From assembly GCF_008386565.1 (NCBI RefSeq), contig NZ_VUKA01000001.1:620001-684000 (forward strand): a stretch of DNA of 64,000 bases, written 5' to 3'. The DNA comes from Teichococcus oryzae (lineage in GTDB: Bacteria; Pseudomonadota; Alphaproteobacteria; Acetobacterales; Acetobacteraceae). Below, one piece after another: positions 1 to 8,626 of the stretch (position 1 is the first letter of the stretch; each line of letters begins with the position of its first letter). The notes under the pieces are model-generated. The model ran no database searches and was not told the origin of the DNA. It saw only the letters and a program-made list of their open reading frames with translations. The position numbers and the translations under genes were made by a program.

Positions 1-462
1 TTCTTTTCCTCCTCGCTCGGCGATCCGCCGGTGGCCAGCGCCATCAAGCAGCTGCCGCAAGGCATCCACACCGCTTATCGCTACAACCGGAACTATCCGG
101 CCAAGCCGGCGAACGTCGCCTTCGCCGACGATTTCACCAAGCTGGCCAAGCATGAGCCGACCAACTGGGCCTGGCAGAATTATGTCGCCTGCGAGTTCAT
201 CGCGGAGGCGCTCCGCCGCACCAATGGCCGGACCGATCCCACGGCGCTGTCCAACGAGATTTCCGGCATGGAGCTCAAGACGGCCTTCGCGGTGGACGAG
301 GCCATCACCATGCGTGCCAGCGACCACACCATCATCGGCTATCCCGTTCCCTGGGGGATCACCATTCCGGCCGCGCCCTACGTCAAGGATTTCGTTCCGG
401 TGGACTGGGCGCAGATCCTGGAGATGGAGCAGGAGTGGAAGAAGGACAAAGGCTTCGCCTGA
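1..462 (+). CDS. ABC transporter substrate-binding protein, branched-chain amino-acid type (C-terminal part)
   Basis: The gene enters from the left edge already in frame, so only the last 153 residues are visible. They read as the C-terminal lobe of a periplasmic LivK/Peripla_BP_6-type binding protein: a segment with FADDFTKLAKHEPTNWA, a helix with FIAEALRRTNG, and a closing stretch in which a Trp/Glu-rich helix ends the protein. The assignment rests mainly on the four genes that follow at short spacing (livH, livM, livG, livF), the standard partners of such a protein. The natural ligand cannot be read from this fragment; branched-chain amino acids, amides and aromatic acids are all known for this family. 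The N-terminus and signal peptide lie outside the window. Confidence 0.85.
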   Translation, partial: FFSSSLGDPPVASAIKQLPQGIHTAYRYNRNYPAKPANVAFADDFTKLAKHEPTNWAWQNYVACEFIAEALRRTNGRTDPTALSNEISGMELKTAFAVDEAITMRASDHTIIGYPVPWGITIPAAPYVKDFVPVDWAQILEMEQEWKKDKGFA

Positions 463-498
463 CGCTTCCCCAGCCGCCATATTGCCGGGAAACCGAAC

Positions 499-1401
499 AT
501 GAATCTCGAGGTTCTGGCCGGATGCCTCGCATCCGGCGCCTGCGTCGTCACGCAGATCTCCTCCGGCCTGATTGTGGGAATGCTGCTTTTTCTCGTGGCT
601 TCCGGCCTGTCGCTGATCTTCGGCGTGCTAGGGATCGTCAACTTCGCCCATGGCGCCTTCTACATGGCCGGCGCCTATTTCGCGCTGCTGGCCTATGAAC
701 AGACCGCCAGCTTCACCGCGGCGCTGGCATTCGGCGCCCTAGCGGCCGGGGTCATTGGCGTGGCGTTCGAGCGCTTCATCATGAGCCGCGTTTATGGCCA
801 TGACGTGCTGATGCAACTGCTGGTGTGCTACGCCGCGATCCTGATCTTCGACGACCTGGTGAAGATCCTGTTCGGCGCCGACTACAAGCTGATGGGCATG
901 CCGGATGCCTTCGCTACGGCTCCCATCCAGATCGCCGGCGGCTTCGTGCCGAGCTACTACATCTTCATGCTGGTCATGGCGTTGGCGGCGGGACTGGGCC
1001 TGTGGCTCGGCATCAACAAGACCCGGATCGGCAAGATCATCCGGGCGCTGGCCATCAATCCCCAGATGGTCGGTGCGCTCGGCATCAACACCAAGCTGCT
1101 TTATGCCGGAGTCTTCGGACTCGGCTGCGTGCTGGCCGGGCTGGCCGGCGCACTGGCGGCGCCGGTGCGCAGCCTGACGCCGGGCATGGGGCTTTCCGTG
1201 CTGATCGAAAGCTTCATCGTCACCGTGATCGGCGGCATGGGATCGATCCCCGGCGCGCTGGTGGCGGCATTGTTGATCGGGCTGACCCGTTCCTTCGGCG
1301 CCATTGGCTTTCCCTTGTTTGTTGATGGGCTGATGTTCGGCCTGATGGCGCTTGTTCTGGTGGTCCGGCCCAGCGGGCTGCTTGGCGCGAAGGCAAGCTG
1401 A
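499..1401 (+). CDS. livH: Branched-chain amino-acid ABC transporter permease LivH
   Basis: This 300-residue polytopic membrane protein is the first of the two permeases of a LivFGHM-type importer. It shows the LivH pattern: a short N-terminal segment followed by a helix containing SGLSLIFGVLGIVNFAHG, a conserved family signature, then about seven further hydrophobic segments, ending with VLVVRPSGLLG, the usual LivH C-terminus. It would form the transmembrane pore with LivM and be driven by LivG and LivF. It starts 36 nt after the binding-protein stop and is followed by livM one base after its own stop, so it sits inside one operon. The substrate is set by the binding protein and is not known here. 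Confidence 0.93.
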   Translation: MNLEVLAGCLASGACVVTQISSGLIVGMLLFLVASGLSLIFGVLGIVNFAHGAFYMAGAYFALLAYEQTASFTAALAFGALAAGVIGVAFERFIMSRVYGHDVLMQLLVCYAAILIFDDLVKILFGADYKLMGMPDAFATAPIQIAGGFVPSYYIFMLVMALAAGLGLWLGINKTRIGKIIRALAINPQMVGALGINTKLLYAGVFGLGCVLAGLAGALAAPVRSLTPGMGLSVLIESFIVTVIGGMGSIPGALVAALLIGLTRSFGAIGFPLFVDGLMFGLMALVLVVRPSGLLGAKAS

Positions 1402-1402
1402 G

Positions 1403-2404
1403 ATGCGCCGGGAATCCCTCCGCGACCTTTTCATCGCAGCGGTGGCGCTGGCCGTTTTGCTGGTGCTTCCGGTGCTTTTCCCGCAACCCGCGCTGCGTGA
1501 CTTCCTGGTTTATGTCATCGCCTATGGCTTGCTGGCCATGTCACTGAACCTGCTGGTCGGGCTCACGGGGCTGGTTTCCTTCGGCCATGCCGCCTACTTC
1601 GCTTCCGGGGCCTACAGCTTCGGCCTGCTGATGCAGAGCGGCCATTTCTCCGTGCCGATGGCGATGCTGTGTGCCCTGGCGGGCACGGCGTTGCTGGCGC
1701 TTGTCATCGGCGCCATCTGCGTGCGGCTGAAGGAGATCTACTTCTCCTTCATCACCCTGGCCTTCCAGATGTTCATCCACAGCATCATCCTGACCTGGGT
1801 GGACGTGACCGGCGGCGACCAGGGATTGCGGGGCGGCATCCCGCGGCCCGCGTTCCTGGGCATCGATCTCAGCCAGGCCGGGACGCTCTATGCCTTCTGC
1901 GCCGTGGTGTTCATCGTCTGCCTTCTGATCATGCGCCAGGTCTGGCAATCGCCCTTTGGCTACACACTGCGCATGATCCGCGACAACCCGGCGCGGGCCA
2001 ACTTCCTCGGCGTGAATGTCCTGCGCATGAAGCTCGGCATCTTTGTTCTCGCCGGCACCATGGCCAGCATGGCGGGCATCCTGATGGCGCTGTTCGTTTC
2101 GGGCGCTTACGCCGAATTCGCCTTCTGGACCATGTCGGGCGAAGCGATCTTCATGATCATGCTGGGCGGCATGCAGGTTTTCCTGGGCCCCGTCATCGGC
2201 GCCTTCCTGCTGCAGACGCTGAACCATTACGTCACCATCTACACGGAACATCATGGGCTGGTCCTGGGCCTCGTTATCCTCGCCATCGTGCTGGGCCTGC
2301 GGCGCGGAGTGGCCGATTACGCACGCGACTGGCTGGCGGCCCGCCGCACCACGCGTGAGGCCGCGGCGTTGGAGGCCAAGCCGGCCAAGAAGGCGGTGAG
2401 CTGA
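1403..2404 (+). CDS. livM: Branched-chain amino-acid ABC transporter permease LivM
   Basis: This 333-residue inner-membrane permease pairs with LivH. The LivM hallmark is the stretch YGLLAMSLNLLVGLTGLVSF near residue 40, followed by a glycine-rich loop (GHAAYFASGAYSFGLL) and about eight more membrane segments. The cytoplasmic C-terminus is basic and alanine-rich. I chose the ATG at 1403, one base after the livH stop, over an upstream start that would overlap livH by 50 nt, because it gives the normal N-terminus (MRRESLRDLF) leading straight into the first helix. The stop overlaps the livG start by one base, indicating translational coupling. Confidence 0.92.
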   Translation: MRRESLRDLFIAAVALAVLLVLPVLFPQPALRDFLVYVIAYGLLAMSLNLLVGLTGLVSFGHAAYFASGAYSFGLLMQSGHFSVPMAMLCALAGTALLALVIGAICVRLKEIYFSFITLAFQMFIHSIILTWVDVTGGDQGLRGGIPRPAFLGIDLSQAGTLYAFCAVVFIVCLLIMRQVWQSPFGYTLRMIRDNPARANFLGVNVLRMKLGIFVLAGTMASMAGILMALFVSGAYAEFAFWTMSGEAIFMIMLGGMQVFLGPVIGAFLLQTLNHYVTIYTEHHGLVLGLVILAIVLGLRRGVADYARDWLAARRTTREAAALEAKPAKKAVS

Positions 2405-3171
2405 TGCTCGACGTACAGAACCTCAATAAATCCTTCGGCGGCGTGCAGGCGACGCGCGATGTCAGCCTGAACTTCCCGGCGGGATCGCTCACGGCCATCA
2501 TCGGCCCGAACGGAGCTGGCAAGACAACCTTCTTCAACCTGATCTCAGGACATATCCGGCCGGATTCCGGCCGTATCCTGTTCGAGGGGCGGGATCTTGT
2601 CGGGCTTTCCAGCCTGGAGGTGGTGCGGCGGGGCATGGCACGCGCCTTCCAGGTGGCCTCCCTTTTCCCCAGCCTGACGGTGAGGGAGGCCATGACCGCT
2701 GCCGTCACCTCGCATCAGCGGCGCTCGGCCGGCCTCTTTTCGCGCTTCCCGCTTTCCGGCAGCAGGGACCGTGTGCAGGAGCTGCTGGAACTGCTCGGGC
2801 TTTCCGCGAAGGCGGATGTGCTTTCCGCCAATCTTTCCCATGGCGACCAGAAGCTGCTCGACATCGGCCTGGCATTGGCCATGGAGCCGAAGGTGCTGCT
2901 GCTGGACGAGCCCACGGCTGGCATGGGCCCGGATGAGCGCTGGCGCATGATCGACAAGGTGCATCGCCTTTGGCAGGCGAAGCAGCTGACGATGATCTTC
3001 ATCGAGCATGACATGGATATCGTCTTCAAGATCTCCCAGACCGTGCATGTCCTGAAATACGGCGCCGTTCTCGCCCAGGGCACGCCCGAGGAAATCCGCC
3101 GCAACCAGGATGTGATCGATGCCTATCTCGGCACCGATCACCACATGGCGCTCGCCGCCGAGGAGGCCTGA
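2404..3171 (+). CDS. livG: Branched-chain amino-acid ABC transporter ATP-binding protein LivG
   Basis: This is the 255-residue cytoplasmic ATPase of the importer. Walker A is GPNGAGKTT at residues 34-42. The ABC signature is the slightly divergent LSHGDQK, typical of LivG rather than the canonical LSGGQ, and it is followed by Walker B VLLLDEPTAG and the switch histidine in IEHDMD. Length and motifs match LivG (about 255 residues) rather than LivF (about 235). The start codon shares its A with the livM stop. Together with LivF it would energise the LivHM pore. Confidence 0.94.
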   Translation: MLDVQNLNKSFGGVQATRDVSLNFPAGSLTAIIGPNGAGKTTFFNLISGHIRPDSGRILFEGRDLVGLSSLEVVRRGMARAFQVASLFPSLTVREAMTAAVTSHQRRSAGLFSRFPLSGSRDRVQELLELLGLSAKADVLSANLSHGDQKLLDIGLALAMEPKVLLLDEPTAGMGPDERWRMIDKVHRLWQAKQLTMIFIEHDMDIVFKISQTVHVLKYGAVLAQGTPEEIRRNQDVIDAYLGTDHHMALAAEEA

Positions 3172-3175
3172 GCCG

Positions 3176-3889
3176 ATGGACACGCCGATCCTTGAGATGC
3201 GCGGCGCGAATGTCTTCTACGGCGCCAGCCAGATCCTTTTCGGCGTCAATCTCGCGGTGCAGCGCGGCCAGACCATGGCGCTGCTTGGACGCAACGGCGC
3301 TGGCAAGAGCACGACCTTCAAGGCCATCGCCGGCATCGCCCCGCCGCGGGGCGGGCAGGTGCTGCTGTCGGGCCATCCGGTTTCCGGCCAGGCGCCCTAT
3401 CTGGTCGCCCGCGCCGGCATTGGCTACGTGCCGGAGGACCGGCAGGTGTTCCCGGAACACACGGTGGACGACAACCTCATCGTCGCCGCGAAGCGTGGCC
3501 CGCGTGGCGACCGTCACTGGACCACCGAGCGCATCTACGAGGTGTTCCCCATTCTCGCCGGAATGCGCAACCGCATGGCTGGCCGCCTTTCCGGGGGCGA
3601 GCAGCAGATGCTGACAATCGCCCGGACCCTGATGGGCAACCCGGACATCCTTTTGCTGGACGAGCCAAGCGAAGGCCTCGCGCCGATCGTCGTGCGGGCC
3701 ATCGGCGACCTTATCAGGCAATTGCGGGACATGGGCGTCACCATCCTGATCGCCGAGCAGAACATGCATTTCTGCCTCGGCATCGCGACCCATGCCACGG
3801 TGATCGACAAGGGGCAGGTGGTCTACAGCGCGACCATCGATGAATTGCGCGGCAATGACGCCATCATGCAGCGCTATCTTGCGGTTTGA
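3176..3889 (+). CDS. livF: Branched-chain amino-acid ABC transporter ATP-binding protein LivF
   Basis: This is the second ATPase of the importer, 237 residues. Walker A is GRNGAGKST at residues 38-46. The signature LSGGEQQML is canonical, followed by LLLDEPSEGLAP, a form diagnostic for LivF. The chosen ATG at 3176 lies four bases past the livG stop and gives the normal LivF N-terminus (LEMRGANVFYG). Upstream in-frame codons would overlap livG and encode a non-homologous extension. A short-chain dehydrogenase follows directly, so the imported compound may be the substrate of that enzyme; this is inference from position only. Confidence 0.94.
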   Translation: MDTPILEMRGANVFYGASQILFGVNLAVQRGQTMALLGRNGAGKSTTFKAIAGIAPPRGGQVLLSGHPVSGQAPYLVARAGIGYVPEDRQVFPEHTVDDNLIVAAKRGPRGDRHWTTERIYEVFPILAGMRNRMAGRLSGGEQQMLTIARTLMGNPDILLLDEPSEGLAPIVVRAIGDLIRQLRDMGVTILIAEQNMHFCLGIATHATVIDKGQVVYSATIDELRGNDAIMQRYLAV

Positions 3890-3900
3890 GGATGCAGCCC

Positions 3901-4686
3901 ATGACACGAGATGAAGGCCGCGGCCGCGTTGTTCTGGTGACGGGCGGCGCAAGCGGCATCGGGTTCGCCACGGCGGGCGTGTTGGCGCGGCGCGGCTGGC
4001 GCGTGGTGATCAGCGACCTGGATGCCGATCGCACCGCCAGCGCCGCCGCCGAGATCGGCGCCTCGCCCATTGCCTTCGACGTGGCCGATGAGCAGGCGAC
4101 CGAGGCCGCCATCGAGCGCATCGAAGCCGAGCAGGGGCCGGTCGAGGCCCTGTTCGCCAATGCCGGCGTGATCCAGCCTGGCCACATCCCGGAAGAACTT
4201 CCCATGGCTGAGTTCGACCGCGTCATCGCCGTCAATCTGCGGGGCGTTTATCTTTCCTGCGTCGCGGCCGGCAAGCGCATGGCGCGGCGCGGTCGCGGCG
4301 GCATCGTTATCACCGGATCGGTGACGGCCTCGCGTGCCGCGCCGCTGCATGCCTATGCGCCCGCCAAGGCCGCGGCGGTGCACATGGCCACCTGCCTCGC
4401 CGCCGAATGGGGGCGCTCCGGCGTGCGTGTCAACGCCGTTTCACCCGGCTATGTGGCCACCCCGCCGGTGCGCGCGGCCATTGAGCGGGGGCTGCGAAAC
4501 CCTGAGCTGCTCAAGGAAGCCGCCCCGCTCGGACGGCTTGTCGAGCCCGAGGAGATCGGCGCAGGCGTCGCCTTTCTGCTGTCGGACGATGCTTCCGCCA
4601 TCACCGGCATCAACCTTCCGGTCGATGCGGGCTGGCTCGCGGGTGCGACCATGGGAACCTATGGCGGCATGCGCCCCGCGCGTTGA
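3901..4686 (+). CDS. SDR-family NAD(P)-dependent oxidoreductase, last gene of the liv operon
   Basis: This 261-residue classical short-chain dehydrogenase has the cofactor loop TGGASGIGFA near the N-terminus, an NNAG-like FANAG motif, a catalytic Ser in ITGSVTAS, and the Tyr-x-x-x-Lys pair in AYAPAKAA. The cofactor preference is probably NAD(H), because the acidic SDLDAD follows the second beta strand; that is a family rule, not a measurement. The start at 3901 is preferred because TGAGG lies nine bases upstream. An ATG at 3892 would leave no space for it. The gene overlaps no neighbour but begins 11 nt after livF, so it is probably co-transcribed and may oxidise or reduce the imported substrate. 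The true substrate is unknown. Confidence 0.9.
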   Translation: MTRDEGRGRVVLVTGGASGIGFATAGVLARRGWRVVISDLDADRTASAAAEIGASPIAFDVADEQATEAAIERIEAEQGPVEALFANAGVIQPGHIPEELPMAEFDRVIAVNLRGVYLSCVAAGKRMARRGRGGIVITGSVTASRAAPLHAYAPAKAAAVHMATCLAAEWGRSGVRVNAVSPGYVATPPVRAAIERGLRNPELLKEAAPLGRLVEPEEIGAGVAFLLSDDASAITGINLPVDAGWLAGATMGTYGGMRPAR

Positions 4687-4691
4687 GCGTC

Positions 4692-4717
4692 CCGGAGGAG
4701 GAAACGTCCTCCTCCGG
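4692..4717. terminator. Hairpin between convergent dehydrogenase genes
   Basis: There is a perfect 11-bp inverted repeat, CCGGAGGAGGA and TCCTCCTCCGG, with an AACG tetraloop. It lies six bases after the stop of the liv-operon dehydrogenase and before the end of the convergent dehydrogenase. No long T tract follows, only AATTCCTTGTT. It probably ends the liv transcript, and by symmetry could act on the opposite strand. Confidence 0.6.
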
Positions 4718-4776
4718 AATTCCTTGTTCGCTGCGGCAACCACCGGCTGCCAGCAACGGCGGAAAGCGCGGCTGCC

Positions 4777-5517
4777 TCAGCGGTAATGCACCGCCCCGTT
4801 CACATCCATCACCGCGCCTGCGACATAGCCGGCGCCAGGGCCCAGCAGGAAGGCGGCCATGGCGGCGATTTCCTCCGGCTCCGCCATGCGGCGCAACGGG
4901 TATTTCTCGGTGCGATAATCCTTGTCCGCTGTCATGCCCGTGGCGACAGGGCCTGGTGCGATGGCATTCACCAGCACATTGTCCGGCGCGCCGCGCCGTG
5001 CGAGCCAGCGTGTGAAGGCGTGGATGCCGCCCTTGGTGAAGGCGTAGTGCGGGCCGGAAACGATGCCGCCCATCCAGCCGGCCACGGAGCCGCAAAGCAC
5101 GATCCGCCCCTGCTTCCGCGCGGCCATGCCGGGCATGAAGGCACGGGCCAGATTGATCGGGCCGCGGATATTCACCTCGAAGACGCGTTGCAGCGCTTCG
5201 TCCCAATCCTCGGACATCCAGTCATCTTCCGGGCAGATGGCGGCGGTGTCGACCAGGCCGTCGATTGGCCCGATCCGCGCCGCCAGCGCCTCCACTTCGA
5301 CGCGCCGGCTGGTGTCCAGCTGATGGCAGTCTGACGAGTTCACCGCCATGTCCACCTGCCGCGCGATGTGGTCCGGCGATTGACGGTCAGCCAGCACCAC
5401 CTGTGCGCCCTGTTGCAGGCACAGCCGCGCCGTTGCGCCGCCAATGCCGCCCGCGGCGCCGGTGATCAGGATGCGTTGCCCCGCCAGGGAAAATGGCGAA
5501 TCGGCCTTGGCTGCCAT
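4777..5517 (-). CDS. SDR-family oxidoreductase
   Basis: This 246-residue classical short-chain dehydrogenase has the cofactor loop TGAAGGIGGA, a catalytic Ser in LCGSVAGW, and Tyr-x-x-x-Lys in HYAFTKGG. The C-terminal GAGYVAGAVMDVNGA is the usual SDR closing region. The start at 5517 has a strong ribosome-binding site, GGAGG six bases ahead; the earlier in-frame start has none and would add a non-homologous extension. It lies opposite the liv operon and divergent from the P-type ATPase. Its substrate is not evident. It is not a duplicate of the dehydrogenase at 3901 beyond shared family motifs. Confidence 0.9.
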   Translation of the reverse strand: MAAKADSPFSLAGQRILITGAAGGIGGATARLCLQQGAQVVLADRQSPDHIARQVDMAVNSSDCHQLDTSRRVEVEALAARIGPIDGLVDTAAICPEDDWMSEDWDEALQRVFEVNIRGPINLARAFMPGMAARKQGRIVLCGSVAGWMGGIVSGPHYAFTKGGIHAFTRWLARRGAPDNVLVNAIAPGPVATGMTADKDYRTEKYPLRRMAEPEEIAAMAAFLLGPGAGYVAGAVMDVNGAVHYR

Positions 5518-5692
5518 TCTTGTTCCTCCCGCGCTTTCCTTGCACGCAGTGTAGTCACGCTGTGGGCGCTGCACAGCGCTTTCCTCAGGAGCAACGCTGT
5601 TTCACGCCGCGCGACGCCACGGCGGCATTGGGCTTGCCGGTGGAAGCTCCACGAGGCGAATTGAACGCCGCTCCTCAAAAGGAGTAACAGGG

Positions 5693-8599
5693 ATGATGGC
5701 CACGCCGAGGCGATCTGTTCCCTCCAGGCTGCCTCGAAGCGAAGGGCCGGCTCCACGGAACAACAGGCGGGCACCGGATATGAGCGAGAACGGCCTTCGG
5801 GATGCGATGGAAGCCTACCGGCGCCCGGCTGCCGAGGTGCTGGCGGATCTTGGTTCCGACCTCCGGCGCGGCTTGTCATCGGATGAAGCCCGGATCAGGG
5901 CCCGCCGCCATGGCAGGAACGAGCTGGGAGCGGAGGCGCCCGTTCCCGCCTGGCGGAAATTCCTGCGGCAGTTCCAGGATGTTCTGGTCATCCTGCTGAT
6001 CATCGCGGCAATGGTTTCCGCCCTGCTCTGGCTTTTGGAGCCAGAGGCGGCGCTGCCCTATGAGGCGATCGCCATCCTGGCTGTTGTGCTTCTCAACGCG
6101 GTGATGGGTTATTTCCAGCAGGCCAGGGCCGAGCAGGCCGTGGCCGCCCTGCGCCAGATGTCGGCCGCCCAGGCCAAGGTCCTGCGGGACGGAAAGCAGC
6201 AAAGCATTCCCGCGGCCGAGCTTGTGCCGGGGGATGTGATCGTCATCGAGGAAGGCGACACCATCCCGGCCGATGCGCGGCTGATCCATTCCGCCGCGTT
6301 GCAGGCCGCCGAAGCGGCCCTCACGGGGGAAAGCCTGCCGGTGTCGAAGAACACGGCCGCCATCGCGTCGGAGGTGGGGATAGGCGACCGCGCCAACATG
6401 GTCTTCAGCGGCACGGCCGTGACCTATGGCCATGGACGGGCCGTGGTCACCGCCACCGGCATGAAGTCGGAGATGGGGCGCATCGCCGGCCTGCTGAAGG
6501 CGGAGCCCGAGGACACGACGCCGCTCCAGAAGGAGCTGGATCGGGTTGGCCGTACGCTGGGGATCGTTGTCATCACCATCGCGGTGTTGATGGTCGGCAC
6601 CATCCTGCTGGTCGAGGACGTGCATGGCGCGCGCGCGATCTTCGATGTGCTGATCCTCGGCGTGGCGCTGGCGGTGGCGGCGGTGCCCGAGGGGCTGCCG
6701 GCGGTGGTGACGGCCGTACTGTCCATCGGTGTGCAGCGCATGGCCCGGCGGCGCGCCATCGTGCGGCACCTGGCGGCGGTCGAGACGCTTGGCTCCGCCG
6801 ACATCATCGCGTCCGACAAGACGGGCACGCTGACCAGGAACGAGATGACCGTGCGCCGTGTCGTCACCGCCAGCGGAGCCGTGGAACTGGGCGGCGCGGG
6901 CTATGTGCCGGAAGGCGAGGTGCGGCGGGCGGATGGCGGTGTGGTCGAGGGCGCGCTGCGGGCGGAGCTGGCGCGCGCGCTCTCGGCTGCGGACCGCGCC
7001 AACAATGCCGTGCTGCAGGAAGCGGAGGCGGGGCGCTGGGCCGTCCAGGGCGACCCGACGGAAGGCGCGCTGATCGTTGCCGCGCGCAAGGTGGGATTGG
7101 AAAAGGAGGCGCTCGATGCCCGCTTCGGGCGCGTGGCGGAAGTGCCGTTTTCCTCCGAGCGCAAGCTCATGAGCACCGTGCATCAGGATGCCGAGCGGCA
7201 GGACCGGCTGGTGGCCTTCACCAAGGGCGCCCCCGACATTCTTCTGGAGCGCTGCACGCATGAACTGACCGGCGACACGGCGCGGCCGCTGACAACGGAG
7301 CGCCGGGCGGCCATCATGCGCGCCAACGAGGATCTCGCGGGCCAGGCTTTGCGCACCCTGGGCATCGCCTTCCGGTCATTGCCCAGCAACGGAACCGGCC
7401 CGGACGGGCTGACCGAGGAATTGGAGCGCGGGCTCGTCTTTCTGGGGCTGATCGGCATGATCGATCCGCCCCGCGCCGAGGCGAAGCGGGCGGTGGCCCG
7501 CGCCAGGGGCGCCGGCATCCGCCCGATCATGATCACGGGCGATCATCCCCGCACGGCCGCGGCGATCGCGGCGGAACTCGGCATCGCCGGGGATGGGCGC
7601 GCGGTGACAGGCACCGAATTGCAGGCAATGCCGGAAGAGGAGCTTGCCGGCACCGTGCGCGAGATTTCGGTCTTTGCCCGCGTCAATCCCGAGCACAAGC
7701 TGAGGATCGTCAAGGCCTTGCAGGGCGCGGGCGCCACGGTGGCGATGACGGGGGACGGTGTGAACGACGCGCCGGCCCTGAAAACCGCCGATATCGGCAT
7801 CGCCATGGGCATCACCGGCACGGATGTTTCAAAGGAAGCGGCCGACATGGTGCTGGCGGACGACAATTTCGCGACCATCGTCGCCGCCGTGGAGGAGGGG
7901 CGGGCGATCTTCGCCAACATCCGGAAGTTCCTCCGCTACCTGCTGTCATCGAATATCGGCGAGGTGGCCACCATGTTCTTCGGCGTGCTGCTGGCCGATT
8001 TCATCGGCCTGACGGCGCCGGGCGGCAGCGGCGTTGTGCTTCCGCTGCTGGCGACGCAGATCCTGTGGATCAACCTCGTCACCGATGGCGCGCCGGCCCT
8101 GGCACTGGGGATGGACCCGGCGGATGGCGGGTCGATGGGTCGCCCGCCGCGGCCACGGGGGGAAGGCGTCGTCACGCGCCGCATGTGGGCCGGCATCTTC
8201 CTGGTCGGGCTCATCATGGCGGCGGGGACCTTGCTCGTGCTCGACATGTCCCTGCCTGGCGGCATGATCGAGGGCTCGGGCGACCTGCGCTATGGCCAGA
8301 CCATGGCCTTCACGACGCTGACGCTGTTCCAGCTGTTCAACGTGCTGAATGCCCGGTCAGACGAGGACAGCGCCTTCCGCGGCCTGTTCGCCAATCACTG
8401 GCTGTGGGCGGCCATCGGCTTCTCCCTGTTGCTGCATGTCGCCGTGATCTACACGCCCTTCCTGCGGGACGCTTTCTCCACGGTCGCACTGGGCGCGGAG
8501 GATTGGCTGCTTTGCGCGTTGGTGGCCAGTTCGGTGCTGTGGCTGCGGGAGTTGAGCAAGCTGCTGACCCATCGCGTGGCCGGCCCCGGAGCACGGTGA
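5693..8599 (+). CDS. Cation-transporting P-type ATPase (Ca2+-ATPase-like, type II)
   Basis: This is a 968-residue membrane pump. The N-terminal cation-ATPase domain contains the usual Tyr/Arg-rich helix. The actuator motif TGES is at 211-214, the phosphorylated aspartate is D375 in SDKTGTLT, and the hinge TGDGVNDAP starts at 686. Membrane motifs PEGLPAVVT (M4) and WINLVTDGAPALALG (M6) are those of type II Ca2+-type pumps, not heavy-metal (no CPC) or Kdp pumps. Calcium, or possibly Mn2+ or Na+, is therefore the likely cargo. The start at 5693 has AAGGAG eight bases upstream. An internal ATG near residue 30 is an alternative, since the first 25 residues are basic and not conserved. It is convergent with the DASS permease. 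Confidence 0.93.
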   Translation: MMATPRRSVPSRLPRSEGPAPRNNRRAPDMSENGLRDAMEAYRRPAAEVLADLGSDLRRGLSSDEARIRARRHGRNELGAEAPVPAWRKFLRQFQDVLVILLIIAAMVSALLWLLEPEAALPYEAIAILAVVLLNAVMGYFQQARAEQAVAALRQMSAAQAKVLRDGKQQSIPAAELVPGDVIVIEEGDTIPADARLIHSAALQAAEAALTGESLPVSKNTAAIASEVGIGDRANMVFSGTAVTYGHGRAVVTATGMKSEMGRIAGLLKAEPEDTTPLQKELDRVGRTLGIVVITIAVLMVGTILLVEDVHGARAIFDVLILGVALAVAAVPEGLPAVVTAVLSIGVQRMARRRAIVRHLAAVETLGSADIIASDKTGTLTRNEMTVRRVVTASGAVELGGAGYVPEGEVRRADGGVVEGALRAELARALSAADRANNAVLQEAEAGRWAVQGDPTEGALIVAARKVGLEKEALDARFGRVAEVPFSSERKLMSTVHQDAERQDRLVAFTKGAPDILLERCTHELTGDTARPLTTERRAAIMRANEDLAGQALRTLGIAFRSLPSNGTGPDGLTEELERGLVFLGLIGMIDPPRAEAKRAVARARGAGIRPIMITGDHPRTAAAIAAELGIAGDGRAVTGTELQAMPEEELAGTVREISVFARVNPEHKLRIVKALQGAGATVAMTGDGVNDAPALKTADIGIAMGITGTDVSKEAADMVLADDNFATIVAAVEEGRAIFANIRKFLRYLLSSNIGEVATMFFGVLLADFIGLTAPGGSGVVLPLLATQILWINLVTDGAPALALGMDPADGGSMGRPPRPRGEGVVTRRMWAGIFLVGLIMAAGTLLVLDMSLPGGMIEGSGDLRYGQTMAFTTLTLFQLFNVLNARSDEDSAFRGLFANHWLWAAIGFSLLLHVAVIYTPFLRDAFSTVALGAEDWLLCALVASSVLWLRELSKLLTHRVAGPGAR

Positions 8600-8606
8600 C
8601 CGGGGC
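8583..8606. terminator. GC-rich hairpin at the end of the P-type ATPase gene
   Basis: Arms GCCCCGG (8583-8589) and CCGGGGC (8600-8606) flank a 10-nt loop that contains the stop codon of the ATPase. The convergent permease ends 20 nt further on. There is no T tract, so termination is only suggested. Confidence 0.3.
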
Positions 8607-8626
8607 GGGGCCAGGGGGCGCGGATA

